DNA of 64,000 bases from Streptomyces sp. NRRL S-87. GTDB taxonomy: Bacteria > Actinomycetota > Actinomycetes > Streptomycetales > Streptomycetaceae. The notes beneath the pieces are model-generated. The model saw nothing but the letters and a program-made list of their open reading frames with translations. It was not told the DNA's origin and did no database searches. The position numbers were made by a program, and so were the translations under genes. Of this stretch, positions 26,714-35,294 are shown in pieces. Numbering within the stretch: the first letter of the stretch is position 1; every line of letters starts with the position of its first letter. Location of the stretch: positions 1 through 64,000 of the forward strand of contig NZ_JOGB01000005.1 in assembly GCF_000719335.1 (NCBI RefSeq), given 5' to 3'.

Positions 26714-27805
26714 TCATCCCGTGGCCGCGGCCTCGGGAACGCGGCCCTCCCGGGTCCAGGCCAGCAGCTGCTCCGCCGACCACGCCGTGACCACCCGGTC
26801 CACCGGCACCCCGCACTCGGCGGCCCGCGCACAGCCCAGGACCTGCCAGTCCAACTGACCCGGCGCATGCGCGTCGGTGTCGATCGCGAACAGCGTCCCC
26901 GCCGCCACCGCCTCCCGCAGCAGCCGCCGCGGCGGGTCCAGCCGCTCCGGGCGGCTGTTGACCTCCACCGCGGTGCCGGACTCCGCGCACGCCGCGAACA
27001 CCTCCGCCGCGTCGAACTCCGACTCCGGACGGCCCCGACCGGTCACCAGCCGCCCCGTGCAGTGCCCCAGCACGTTCGCCCGCGGGTGCCGCACCGCGGC
27101 CACCATCCGCCGGGTCATGGCCCGCCGCTCCATCCGCAGCTTCGAGTGCACGGACACCACGACCAGGTCGAGGCGGTCCAGCAGCTCCGGCTCCTGGTCG
27201 AGCGAGCCGTCCTCCAGGATGTCGCACTCGATGCCGGTCAGCAGCCGGAACGGGGCCCACGTGGTGTTCAGCCGCTCCACCACGTCGAGTTGCTCGCGCA
27301 GCCGGTCGGGGGACAGCCCCCGCGCCACCGTGAGGCGCGGCGAATGATCCGTCAGGACCGCCCACTCGTGGCCCAGTTCGGCGGCCGTCACGGCCATCTC
27401 CTCGATCGTGGCGCCGCCGTCCGACCACTCGGAGTGCACGTGGCAGTCGCCGCGCAGCGCCCCGCGCAGCGCCAGCGCCCCGGGCGACGCGACCCGGCCC
27501 AGCCGCCCGTCCACCCCGCCCGCGGCCTCGTGCTCCGCCACCGCCGTCTCCGTGGCCTCCCGCTCCAGCCGCTCCAGATAGGCGGGAACCTGCCCGGCCA
27601 GGGCCTCTGTGATGACCCCGGCCGTCTTCGGCCCGATGCCCTTGACCGCCTCCAGCGTGCCCTCCGCCGCGCGCCGCTCGGCCTCGCCCGGCGCCATGGC
27701 GGCCACCTGCGCGGCGGCCGTACGGAAGGCCCGTATCCGGTACGAGGGCGCCAGGGCGCGCTCCAGCAGGAACGCGATGCGCCGCAGCGCGGCCACCGGA
27801 TCCAT
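26714..27805 (-). CDS. PolX-like PHP-domain protein (HhH plus PHP, no polymerase domain)
   Basis: A 363-residue protein. Residues 1-80 hold two helix-hairpin-helix units like the N-terminus of bacterial family X DNA polymerase (RIRAFRTAA, LEAVKGIGPKTAGVI). Residues about 115-345 form a PHP metal-dependent phosphoesterase with the successive ligand motifs DCHVHSEWSDG, LTDHSP, GIECDIL, VVVSVHS, LGHCTGR and IDTDAHA. The nucleotidyltransferase palm domain of PolX is missing, so a nuclease or phosphatase role is likelier than DNA synthesis. This short form is common in actinobacteria. The start is ATG 27805. The gene stands alone between a convergent rodlin gene and a divergent gene. Confidence 0.85.
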   Translation of the reverse strand: MDPVAALRRIAFLLERALAPSYRIRAFRTAAAQVAAMAPGEAERRAAEGTLEAVKGIGPKTAGVITEALAGQVPAYLERLEREATETAVAEHEAAGGVDGRLGRVASPGALALRGALRGDCHVHSEWSDGGATIEEMAVTAAELGHEWAVLTDHSPRLTVARGLSPDRLREQLDVVERLNTTWAPFRLLTGIECDILEDGSLDQEPELLDRLDLVVVSVHSKLRMERRAMTRRMVAAVRHPRANVLGHCTGRLVTGRGRPESEFDAAEVFAACAESGTAVEVNSRPERLDPPRRLLREAVAAGTLFAIDTDAHAPGQLDWQVLGCARAAECGVPVDRVVTAWSAEQLLAWTREGRVPEAAATG

Positions 27806-27928
27806 GGGCGCCTCCCGAACCCCCCACCCCAGGATGGACCGCCCCCGAGCCGCCCGCGACCTGGGAGGACGCGCCACGGCGTGGGAAAATGGGGAGGTCA
27901 CCCGGGTGCGCAACCAGGGAGGTGGATC

Positions 27929-28363
27929 ATGGGACAGGCCCGCGAGGTCATGGACCGGCTCACCGCGGCGCTCACCACGACCAGGGACCTCAAGGCCGTC
28001 GCCGCGTGCTTCGCGGAGGACGCCTGCGCGGTCACCCCGGACATGGGTGTGCTGCGGGGGAGGGACGAGGTCGTCGAGTACTTCCGGCAGGTCATGGACG
28101 CGATGCCGAACGCGACGTACGAGGCCGTGCGCCGGCACGAGACCGCCGACACCGCCATCGACGAGGGCTTCTACCGGGGCCGGAACACGGGACCGCTGGA
28201 GCTGCCCTCCGGCGAGCTGCTGCCGGCCACCCACAGGGAGGTGCGGATACGGGGCGTCGACTTCGCCACCGTCGCCGACGGCCTGATCACCGAGTACCGG
28301 CTGTACTTCGACCAGTTGGAGTTCCTGGAGCAGCTCGGGCTGCTGCCCGAACCGCCCGACTGA
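27929..28363 (+). CDS. SnoaL/NTF2-like small protein
   Basis: A 144-residue protein with the cone-shaped NTF2/SnoaL fold pattern: a first helix (VMDRLTAALTTTRDLKAVAACFAED), a strand with TPDMGVLRGRDEVVEYF, and late strands REVRIRGVDFATVADGLITEYRLYFD. This superfamily includes polyketide cyclases, ketosteroid isomerases and simple ligand-binding proteins; no catalytic residue decides among them. The ATG follows GGGAGGTGG at good spacing. The next gene starts about 100 bases later on the same strand but is unrelated. Confidence 0.8.
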   Translation: MGQAREVMDRLTAALTTTRDLKAVAACFAEDACAVTPDMGVLRGRDEVVEYFRQVMDAMPNATYEAVRRHETADTAIDEGFYRGRNTGPLELPSGELLPATHREVRIRGVDFATVADGLITEYRLYFDQLEFLEQLGLLPEPPD

Positions 28364-28461
28364 CGCCGGCCTTCCCCGACCGCCGGCGCCGGGGGAACGG
28401 ACGTGCGAGAGTGGGCGCGCGTACGGGCGCACGGACACCGGCGGACCACGGGGGGCACGGC

Positions 28462-29781
28462 ATGGCGGGCGGGACGGACGGCACGGGCGACAGCCGGACC
28501 GACGACGACGGCGCCGGCCCCGGGCACCCCGGCCCCGGCCACGGCCGGGCCCGGCTCCTGGTGGGCGCGGCAGCCGGCCTGGCCCTGCTCGGCGGTGGCG
28601 CCCTCCTCGCGGCCGCACTGCTCGGCGGCCACCAGGCCCGCACGGCCCAGAGCCTGCGTCCGGACGCCGGCGCGTCCACGCACCCCGGGGGATCCGCCGA
28701 CAAGGGGACCGCGGCCCGGCCCGGAGCCGGTCACCGCCGCTTCACGCTCGTCGCCACCGGCGACATCATCCCGTACCCCTCGATCATCCAGCAGGCCCGG
28801 GACGACGCCGGCGGCCGCGGATACGACTTCCGCCGGATCCTCGCCGGCGTGCGGCCCGTCGTGCACGGCGCCGACCTGGCGATATGCCACCACGAGATAC
28901 CGTACGGACCGCCCGGCGGACCGTTCACCGGCTACCCCCTCTTCCAGGCCCCGCAGCAACTCGCACGGGCCGTCAAGGACACCGGCTACGCCTCCTGCTC
29001 GACCGCCTCCAACCACACCCTCGACGCCGGCTTCCAAGGGCTCGCCCGCACCCTCGACCAGCTCGACCTGGCCGGCGTCCGGCACACCGGATCCGCCCGC
29101 ACCGCCGCCGAATCCCGCCGCCCCGCCCTGCTGACCGCCGGCGGCGCCACCGTCGCCCAGCTCTCGTACACCTACGGCACCAACGGGATCCCGCTCCCCG
29201 ACGGCAAGCCCTGGGCCGTCAACGTCATCGACGCCGACCGGATCCTCGCCGACGCGCGGGCCGCCCGGCGGGCCGGGGCCTCGGTGGTCGTCCTCAGCGT
29301 GCACTGGGGCACGGAGTGGCAGACCGCCCCCGACGAGCAGCAGCGCGAGCTGGCCCGGCGCCTCACCGCCGCCCGCACCGGCGGCCTGCCCGACCTCGAC
29401 CTGATCATCGGCACCCACAACCACGTCCCCCAGCCGTACGAGAAGGTCAACGGCACCTGGGTGGTCTACGGCATGGGAGACCAGGTCGCCAGCTTCTACG
29501 AGGCCGACAAGCGGCGCGGCAACGAGTCCTCCATCCCCCGCTTCACCTTCCAGCCGTCCGCGGCCCACCCCGGGCGCTTCGACGTCGTCAAGGCCGAGTA
29601 CCTCACCCAGTACTCCGACATGCGCGGCACCTTCCGGGTGGTGTGCACCTCCTGCGCGGCGACCACCTCCACCGCCGCGCCAGCCGACCGCCGGGAGTAC
29701 GCGGCCGTGGACGCCCGGGTCACCGACGCCGTGCTGTCCCGCGGGGCCGGCGGACAGGGGCTGCTCCGGGCCACCCGGTAG
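28462..29781 (+). CDS. CapA-family putative metallophosphatase, membrane-anchored
   Basis: A 439-residue protein. A charged N-terminus leads into one membrane segment (about residues 32-54, LLVGAAAGLALLGGGALLAAAL), then a Pro/Gly/Ala linker and a CapA/PGA_cap domain of the calcineurin-like fold. Visible motifs are FTLVATGDIIPYP, CHHEIPYG, STASNHTLDAGFQGL, VLSVHWGTEWQ, IGTHNHVPQPYEKV and VVYGMGDQVAS. CapA proteins act in poly-gamma-glutamate capsule systems, but the other cap genes are absent here and many Streptomyces carry isolated copies of unknown role. The catalytic domain should face the outside. GGGGGG precedes ATG 28462. Confidence 0.86.
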   Translation: MAGGTDGTGDSRTDDDGAGPGHPGPGHGRARLLVGAAAGLALLGGGALLAAALLGGHQARTAQSLRPDAGASTHPGGSADKGTAARPGAGHRRFTLVATGDIIPYPSIIQQARDDAGGRGYDFRRILAGVRPVVHGADLAICHHEIPYGPPGGPFTGYPLFQAPQQLARAVKDTGYASCSTASNHTLDAGFQGLARTLDQLDLAGVRHTGSARTAAESRRPALLTAGGATVAQLSYTYGTNGIPLPDGKPWAVNVIDADRILADARAARRAGASVVVLSVHWGTEWQTAPDEQQRELARRLTAARTGGLPDLDLIIGTHNHVPQPYEKVNGTWVVYGMGDQVASFYEADKRRGNESSIPRFTFQPSAAHPGRFDVVKAEYLTQYSDMRGTFRVVCTSCAATTSTAAPADRREYAAVDARVTDAVLSRGAGGQGLLRATR

Positions 29782-29806
29782 GGGGTCCGGGCCATCCGGT
29801 AGGGGC

Positions 29807-30002
29807 ATGGCCACCAGTATCACCCTCACGTCCGCCGACCTCCGGGTCCGCGTCGACCCAGCCTTCCCCCGCGTCCTCGACTACACCCGGCGCGCCACCG
29901 GCCAGGCCCTGTACGGCAACGAGGACCCGCTGGGCACCGTGCTCGAACGGCACCGCCTACACCCCCGCCGTGGCCTCCACGGTGACGGAGACGCCGTGGA
30001 CT
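29807..30002 (+). pseudogene. Frameshifted N-terminal remnant of a larger secreted/carbohydrate-active gene
   Basis: An ATG at 29807 opens MATSITLTSADLRVRVDP and reads on to YGNEDPLGTVL at about 29946. There the sensible continuation, NGTAYTPAVASTVT, is in the next frame, so one base too many is present. After about 30000 neither frame continues the pattern. This beginning resembles, from memory, the N-terminus of endo-alpha-N-acetylgalactosaminidase-type proteins of more than 1000 residues. Only about 65 codons remain. It lies directly upstream of the NLR-like gene and suggests a deletion junction. The rest of the gap to 30212 holds no gene I can support. Confidence 0.5.
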
Positions 30003-30212
30003 TCGGTCTCCGCCCCTCGGCCATACGTTCGCGTCGGACGCCCGTTCGTCTCGGAGGTCCGTCGTCTCAGCTCGGTAAAGCCCCAGCACCGTACGGACCA
30101 CTCGGCGAGAATCCAGTTCCCGCGGACCGGGAGGGCGACGGCCCGAGACCGGGCGGGTGGCAGCTACAGCAGGAGTCCGCCCGGCGAACGGGCGGGGTGG
30201 GGGGCAGAGTTG

Positions 30213-33200
30213 ATGCGGCGGGGGCCGGTTTTCACCAGGTACGTGCTGTGGTCGCTGGCCGCCGTCATGGCGGCCTCGGCGGCATGGATGTTGTGGGCGG
30301 GCAGCGGCCCGAGTTCCGACTTCGCGACGATCGGGGCCTGGTTCCTGGGCATCGCGGCGCTCATGCTGCCGCTGGTCGAGCGGCTGCTGCATCCGGAGCC
30401 CGTCCCGGCCCCGGAACCGGCGGACGAGGCCGACGACCTGGCCCGCACCGTCGAAGGGCAGTGGCGGGAGGAGGCCCGGGCCCGCAGCCTGCGGGAACCC
30501 CGGGTGGTGCCGCTGACGTGGTCCGCGACGCGCCGGGACGTCGCCGACAGCCCGCAGGCGGTGTTCGGTGGTAACGGGGCCGGACGGATCGCGCGGGTCA
30601 CCACCGAGGGAAGGCTGGACGGCGGCTTCGACGCGGCAGTCACAGCCCTCGGCGCGGAGTTCGGGCGCATCCCCAGCGGGCGGCTGGTGGTGCTCGGCGA
30701 GCCGGGCGCCGGGAAGACCGTGCTCGCGATGCTGCTGACCCTGGGCCTGCTCGGACGCCGCGAGCCCGGCGACCCGGTGCCGGTCCTGCTGTCGGTGGGC
30801 GGGTGGGACCCGGTGAACCGGTCGCTGGACGGCTGGGTGGTCGACACCCTGGCCGCCACCTACTACGCCGGGCGTCCCGAGATCCCGCGCCGGCTGCTGG
30901 AGCGCGGCCTGCTCCTGCCCGTCCTCGACGGTCTCGACGAGATCCCCGAGTCGGCGCGGCGCAACGCGGTGCGGGTCGTCAACCGGTTCACCGGGGAAGA
31001 CCGGCCCGTGGTGGTGACCTGCCGGTCGGCCGAGTACGAGGATGTGATCGCCGGCGGATCTCCGGTGCTGCACCGCGCGCCCGTGGTGGAGGTACGCCCT
31101 GTCGAGGTCGAGGACACCGTGTCCTACCTGCAGAGTGTGGACTGGCCGGACGGCACTTCCTGGGACCGGGTCGTGCACCACCTGCGCACGGAGTCCGACA
31201 CCGCACTTCACCAAGCGCTGCGAACACCGCTGATGATCTCGCTGGCCCGCATGGTGTACGGGCGGTGCGGCGGGGATCCGGCCGAACTGCTCGATCCCGT
31301 ACGCTTCCACTCCCGGCACGTGATCGAGGACCACCTCTCCGCCCGGGTGATCGACGCCGCGTACGCACCGGACCGGCTGCCGTCCGGAGAACCGGTCGGC
31401 CCTTCCGACCCGGCCGGATTCCCGAACGCCGGAAGGCCGTTGACGCCACCTGGTGCCATTGGAGCACCGGCGCAGGTGGGTCCCGCGGCTCCACCGCGCA
31501 ACGCAGCGGCCCGCGGGCCGGATTGGGACGCCGAGACGGCCCGGCGCCTCCTGACCTACCTGGCCCAGTACCTGCACAGCCACGGCGAACGCGAGCTGGC
31601 CTGGTGGCGGATGTCGGGTCGGCTGCTCCCCATGTGGGCCGTGCCGGCCGGGGCGCTTGCCCTCGGCATGGCCATGGCGGGCATCGCGGCGGTCGGGTCC
31701 GGCGTGGCCGAGGACCCGGAGCTGCTGCCCGCGCTCGGGATCGGCGGCCTGCTCGTCGGGATCGGCACGGCGGTGGTGGCCGTCGCCCTGCTCGCCGCTC
31801 CCCAACGACCGCCCAGGCGCTTGTCCTGGGGCCGGGCCGGGTCGCTGCGGCGGCTGCGCGGCGGATTCCTCAAGGGCTTCGCGCTCACGATGGTCCTGAC
31901 GGTCCCGCTGCCGGCCACGTTCGCCCTGATCCTTGCGGTCGACGAACAGCCGCTCTCCGTCTACCTGAACTACGCCGATCTGGTCGGCGGCTGCACGGCC
32001 TTCGGCTGTGTGGTGGGGCTGGGCCTGGCAACCCGCCACTGGCTCGATTCGCCGCCCCGCGCCGCGGCCCAGGCGACGCCGGACCTGTCCCTCGCGGAGG
32101 ACCGGAGGGCTTCGGCCGTCGGCGCGGGGAGTGCTGGGCTCGTCGTGGCTCTGCTGGCGTGGCCCTTGGTCCTGATGGGTGTCCTGGCCGGACGGATCGG
32201 CGGGCTGTCCCTCAGCGGCTGGCCGGGGTGGCCCGACCACTACGACCCGGCGGGCATTGCGCGCTCGCTGTTCGGAGGTGTCTACGACCTCTCCACGGGC
32301 TTGGGGGACGTCAGCGCCAAGTTTGTCCTGCTCTTCTTCCTCTTGCCCCTGGTCCTGGGTGCCGTCTTCGCCGTCTCCGCGCTCATGACGAGGGCGTATC
32401 CCCGATTCCTGCTCATGCTCGTCTACCTGGCGCTCCAGGGCAGGCTGCCCCTGCGGTTCATGGCGTTCCTACGCGACGCGCGCAACCGCGGTCTGCTGCG
32501 GCAGTCGGGAGACGCGTACCAGTTTCGCCACGTTCGGCTGCAGGAGTACCTGGTATCCGGCGCGACGGTGCCGGACGGACCGCAGACCACCTCCCGCAGC
32601 ACCGGTCTCGATGCAGCGCGCAGCCGGATCGGGAGCCGCGGCCGGGCGGTGGCGCTCGCCTGTGCGCTGCTGGCGGTGGTGGGGCTGGCGACGCCATTTG
32701 CAGGTCGCCCGAAGGACACGTCCAGCGCTGTACTCGGCGGATTCGGCGACGCAGTCGAACGCGTCGTGTTCGACCCGGACGGCCGGACCCTGGCCACCGT
32801 GCAAGGCGGCACGCTGTGGGAACTCATGGGCCGCGGCACGACGTACGTTGAGGTGTGGAGCCTCGACGACGGACACCGCGTCGCACGCATGGAGTGCTCC
32901 GGCAAGCTCGACGACGTGGTCTTCGCGGGCAAAGGGCGCGTTCTCGTCACCAAGGGGCGGACGGGACCCATTGAGGGTCCACGGCGTTACGTCCAGCTGT
33001 GGGACTCCGGCTCCGGAGCTGCGCTGAGCAGACCTCTCGGAGGGGATCAGGCCAGTTATGCAGGAGTGGGCGCGGACGGCCGGGTGAGCCTGCTGGTCAT
33101 CGGGAGGGACGGCGGTGGTGTGATGGTGCGCAGCATGGTGGACGGGCACACCAGCCACTTGACCGGGCCGAGTGCGCGGGGGGTTGAGTCCGCCGTCCTC

Positions 33201-33839
33201 AGCCCCGACGGACGCTTCGTGGCCACCATGAACCAGAACTCGGTGATGCAGCTGTGGCGGGTGTCCGACGGCCGCCCGATCGGTGGTGCCGGGTCCGTCC
33301 ACGAAGCCGACGCCTCCTTCAGCGCCGACTCGCGCGTAGTGGCGGTGGTCACGGCGGACAGGAAGAGCGTGGAGGTACGGGGCACCGTCGACGGCCGGAT
33401 CAAAGGCATCTTGAGCAACGGTGATGCCAGCGTGAGCAGTGTCCTGCTCAATGCGGACGGGAGCAAGGCCGCGACCTACAGCTACTCCGACCTCCAGCTG
33501 TGGGACACGGCCACCGGCCGCAGGATCGGCGGGCCGCTTGCCGGCACGGATCCCGACCGGTCGACCACCGGCTACGAGGCCGTGGCGCGCTTCAGCCCGG
33601 ACGGGCGCACGCTCGCGACGACGGTGGGCCGCGAGCTGCAGCAGGTCCGACTGTGGAGCACCGCGGACGGACAGCCCATCGGCCCGGCCCGCTCGGGTCA
33701 CGTCAAACGGATCAAGGACATCGCGTTCAGCCCCGACGGGCTCACACTCGCCACGGCATCGGAGGACGAGACCGTACGGCTGTGGAGGCTGGACACGCTG
33801 GGGCTCCGGGACCGGGCGGGCCTGCTCGGCAACGGGTGA
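30213..33839 (+). CDS. NACHT-type STAND NTPase with transmembrane segments and WD40 repeats (NLR-like)
   Basis: A 1208-residue protein. Two N-terminal membrane segments (VLWSLAAVMAASAAWMLW; ATIGAWFLGIAALMLPL) lead to a NACHT ATPase: Walker A LGEPGAGKTVLAML (K168), Walker B LLLPVLDGLDEIP, sensor region VVVTCRSAEYEDV. Then follow several membrane helices (about 475-780, for example LGIGGLLVGIGTAVVAVALL and LFFLLPLVLGAVFAVSAL), another helix near residue 815, and a C-terminal WD40-like propeller with repeats of the type FSPDGRTLATxxxDxxVRLW. Related NACHT-WD40 proteins act as signal ATPases, and some bacterial NLRs give phage defence; the function here is unproven. The C-terminal third has more A/T-ending codons than its neighbours, hinting at transfer. 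ATG 30213 follows GGGGGGCAGAG. Confidence 0.85.
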   Translation: MRRGPVFTRYVLWSLAAVMAASAAWMLWAGSGPSSDFATIGAWFLGIAALMLPLVERLLHPEPVPAPEPADEADDLARTVEGQWREEARARSLREPRVVPLTWSATRRDVADSPQAVFGGNGAGRIARVTTEGRLDGGFDAAVTALGAEFGRIPSGRLVVLGEPGAGKTVLAMLLTLGLLGRREPGDPVPVLLSVGGWDPVNRSLDGWVVDTLAATYYAGRPEIPRRLLERGLLLPVLDGLDEIPESARRNAVRVVNRFTGEDRPVVVTCRSAEYEDVIAGGSPVLHRAPVVEVRPVEVEDTVSYLQSVDWPDGTSWDRVVHHLRTESDTALHQALRTPLMISLARMVYGRCGGDPAELLDPVRFHSRHVIEDHLSARVIDAAYAPDRLPSGEPVGPSDPAGFPNAGRPLTPPGAIGAPAQVGPAAPPRNAAARGPDWDAETARRLLTYLAQYLHSHGERELAWWRMSGRLLPMWAVPAGALALGMAMAGIAAVGSGVAEDPELLPALGIGGLLVGIGTAVVAVALLAAPQRPPRRLSWGRAGSLRRLRGGFLKGFALTMVLTVPLPATFALILAVDEQPLSVYLNYADLVGGCTAFGCVVGLGLATRHWLDSPPRAAAQATPDLSLAEDRRASAVGAGSAGLVVALLAWPLVLMGVLAGRIGGLSLSGWPGWPDHYDPAGIARSLFGGVYDLSTGLGDVSAKFVLLFFLLPLVLGAVFAVSALMTRAYPRFLLMLVYLALQGRLPLRFMAFLRDARNRGLLRQSGDAYQFRHVRLQEYLVSGATVPDGPQTTSRSTGLDAARSRIGSRGRAVALACALLAVVGLATPFAGRPKDTSSAVLGGFGDAVERVVFDPDGRTLATVQGGTLWELMGRGTTYVEVWSLDDGHRVARMECSGKLDDVVFAGKGRVLVTKGRTGPIEGPRRYVQLWDSGSGAALSRPLGGDQASYAGVGADGRVSLLVIGRDGGGVMVRSMVDGHTSHLTGPSARGVESAVLSPDGRFVATMNQNSVMQLWRVSDGRPIGGAGSVHEADASFSADSRVVAVVTADRKSVEVRGTVDGRIKGILSNGDASVSSVLLNADGSKAATYSYSDLQLWDTATGRRIGGPLAGTDPDRSTTGYEAVARFSPDGRTLATTVGRELQQVRLWSTADGQPIGPARSGHVKRIKDIAFSPDGLTLATASEDETVRLWRLDTLGLRDRAGLLGNG

Positions 33840-33972
33840 TGGTGGGCGAGCGCCGCGCCCGACTCAAGGGTGCCGCCTCCCCCGCGCCCCCGGCGGCTCG
33901 GCCCGGGTTTGCCGCCCGGTACCAGGGGCAGCAGCGGATTTCCAGAGCGGACGCGAGCCCCGGGAGGCACTG

Positions 33973-34539
33973 ATGTCCACCGGCACACTGATCGCCGTCA
34001 TCGTCGCGGTCGTCGTCGTGCTGATCATCGTGGCGGCGGCGGTCGGGATGCTCGTGCGGCGCCGCCGCCTCCGGCGCGACTTCGGGGACGAGTACGACCG
34101 CGTGGTCGAGGAGCAGGGCGGCCGGGCGGCCGCCGACAGCGAACTGCGCCAGCGGCAGCGGCGACACGACGAGCTGGAGCTGAGGGAACTGAGCCCGGAG
34201 GTCCGGCAGCGGTACGCCGACGAGTGGCGCGGAGTCCAGGAGCGCTTCGTGGACCGCCCCGAGGGCGCGGTCGGCGAGGCCGACACCCTGGTCATCCGGC
34301 TCATGCGCGAACGCGGCTATCCCACGGACGGGTACGAGCAGCAGGTCCAGGACCTTTCCGTGGAGCACAGCCGCACGCTCCAGCACTACCGCACCGCCCA
34401 CGCCGTGAACCAGCGCAGTCAGGGCGGCGGCGCGACGACGGAGGAGCTGCGCGGCGCCATGGTGCACTACCGCGCGCTCTTCGACGACCTGCTCGGCAGC
34501 GGCGCCACCGGCGGCGCATCGCTCCGCGACCGCGAATGA
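33973..34539 (+). CDS. Small membrane-anchored protein of unknown function
   Basis: A 188-residue protein: one N-terminal membrane helix (about residues 7-28, IAVIVAVVVVLIIVAAAVGML), an Arg-rich cytoplasmic stretch, then a soluble helical domain (YADEWRGVQERFVDRPEGAV, EADTLVIRLMRERGYP, LRGAMVHYRALFDDLLG). The same domain recurs at the C-terminus of the next protein (RDRWSTIQAGFVDDPRDSV), so the two are paralogues. The pair starts 133 bases after the NLR-like gene and could be co-transcribed. No family name recalled. GGGAGG precedes the ATG. Confidence 0.78.
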   Translation: MSTGTLIAVIVAVVVVLIIVAAAVGMLVRRRRLRRDFGDEYDRVVEEQGGRAAADSELRQRQRRHDELELRELSPEVRQRYADEWRGVQERFVDRPEGAVGEADTLVIRLMRERGYPTDGYEQQVQDLSVEHSRTLQHYRTAHAVNQRSQGGGATTEELRGAMVHYRALFDDLLGSGATGGASLRDRE

Positions 34540-34552
34540 CGAGGTGAACCCC

Positions 34553-35179
34553 ATGGCACCCGTGGACCCCATAGCGCACGACGACGACATGCCCGGCCGA
34601 GGCCGGCAGCAGTGGACCACCGAGGACCCGGCCCGCGCCGACGCGGGGGACCGCGCGGCCGTCTACCCGGGCGAGGCCACCAGGGACGTGGACCGACGGG
34701 ACGACGACGTGGACCGCCGGGATCAGGCCGATGCCCGGGACCCGGCTCGGCGGGAGGAGCGCGCCCCGGCGGACGCGACCACGGACGACGGCGGACCCGC
34801 GCCCGGCACCGGGGCCGGCACGACGGAGGACATCGCCGAAGGCGGGGCCGGCCGCGGCGACGCCGACGGCGGGCGAAGCGGCGCGGGCGGCGGGGGTGCC
34901 GCGGCCGACGAGCAACCCCTGCTCGAAGCGGGGCAGGCGGCCGAGTTCAGGGACCGATGGAGCACCATCCAGGCCGGCTTCGTGGACGACCCCCGCGACT
35001 CCGTCCGCGAGGCGGACGAACTGGTGGCCGCCCTGATGCGGACCCTCGCCGGTACCTTCGCCGACCGCAAGCAGCAGCTGGAGGGGCAGTGGCGCCAGGA
35101 CGGGGAGCCGGCCACCGAGGACCTCCGGATGGCCTTGCGCCAGTACCGCTCGTTCTTCAACCGGTTGCTCGCCACCTGA
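34553..35179 (+). CDS. Hypothetical protein, paralogue of the preceding gene
   Basis: A 208-residue protein starting 13 bases after the previous stop. The first 125 residues are acidic, Asp/Arg/Gly-rich and likely disordered (DVDRRDDDVDRRDQADARD). The last 85 form the shared helical domain (FRDRWSTIQAGFVDDPRDSV, READELVAALMRTLAGTFA, LRMALRQYRSFFNRLL). Unlike its neighbour it has no membrane segment, so a membrane-anchored and a soluble form of one domain sit side by side. ATG 34553 is preferred, with GAGGTGA five bases upstream; GTG 34544 is in frame but overlaps this site. Confidence 0.75.
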   Translation: MAPVDPIAHDDDMPGRGRQQWTTEDPARADAGDRAAVYPGEATRDVDRRDDDVDRRDQADARDPARREERAPADATTDDGGPAPGTGAGTTEDIAEGGAGRGDADGGRSGAGGGGAAADEQPLLEAGQAAEFRDRWSTIQAGFVDDPRDSVREADELVAALMRTLAGTFADRKQQLEGQWRQDGEPATEDLRMALRQYRSFFNRLLAT

Positions 35180-35224
35180 GCCTCAGACCCTCCACCCGAG
35201 CCCACGGACCGCGGTCGCGAACAA

Positions 35225-35256
35225 GGACGGCCGGCCCCCGCCGGGGCCGGCCGTCC
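35225..35256. terminator. Bidirectional hairpin
   Basis: Perfect 14-bp stem (GGACGGCCGGCCCC and complement) with the loop CGCC between converging genes (stops at 35179 and 35295). Confidence 0.8.
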
Positions 35257-35294
35257 GCTGCTCCTCCTCCCGCCTCGCTACGTCGCGCGCCGCG

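Noticed and set aside
28884..30212. NLR-like gene starting far upstream in its open frame
   Set aside because: The upstream part is a shadow of the CapA-like gene and the remnant; ATG 30213 has a G-rich ribosome site and begins with a membrane helix.
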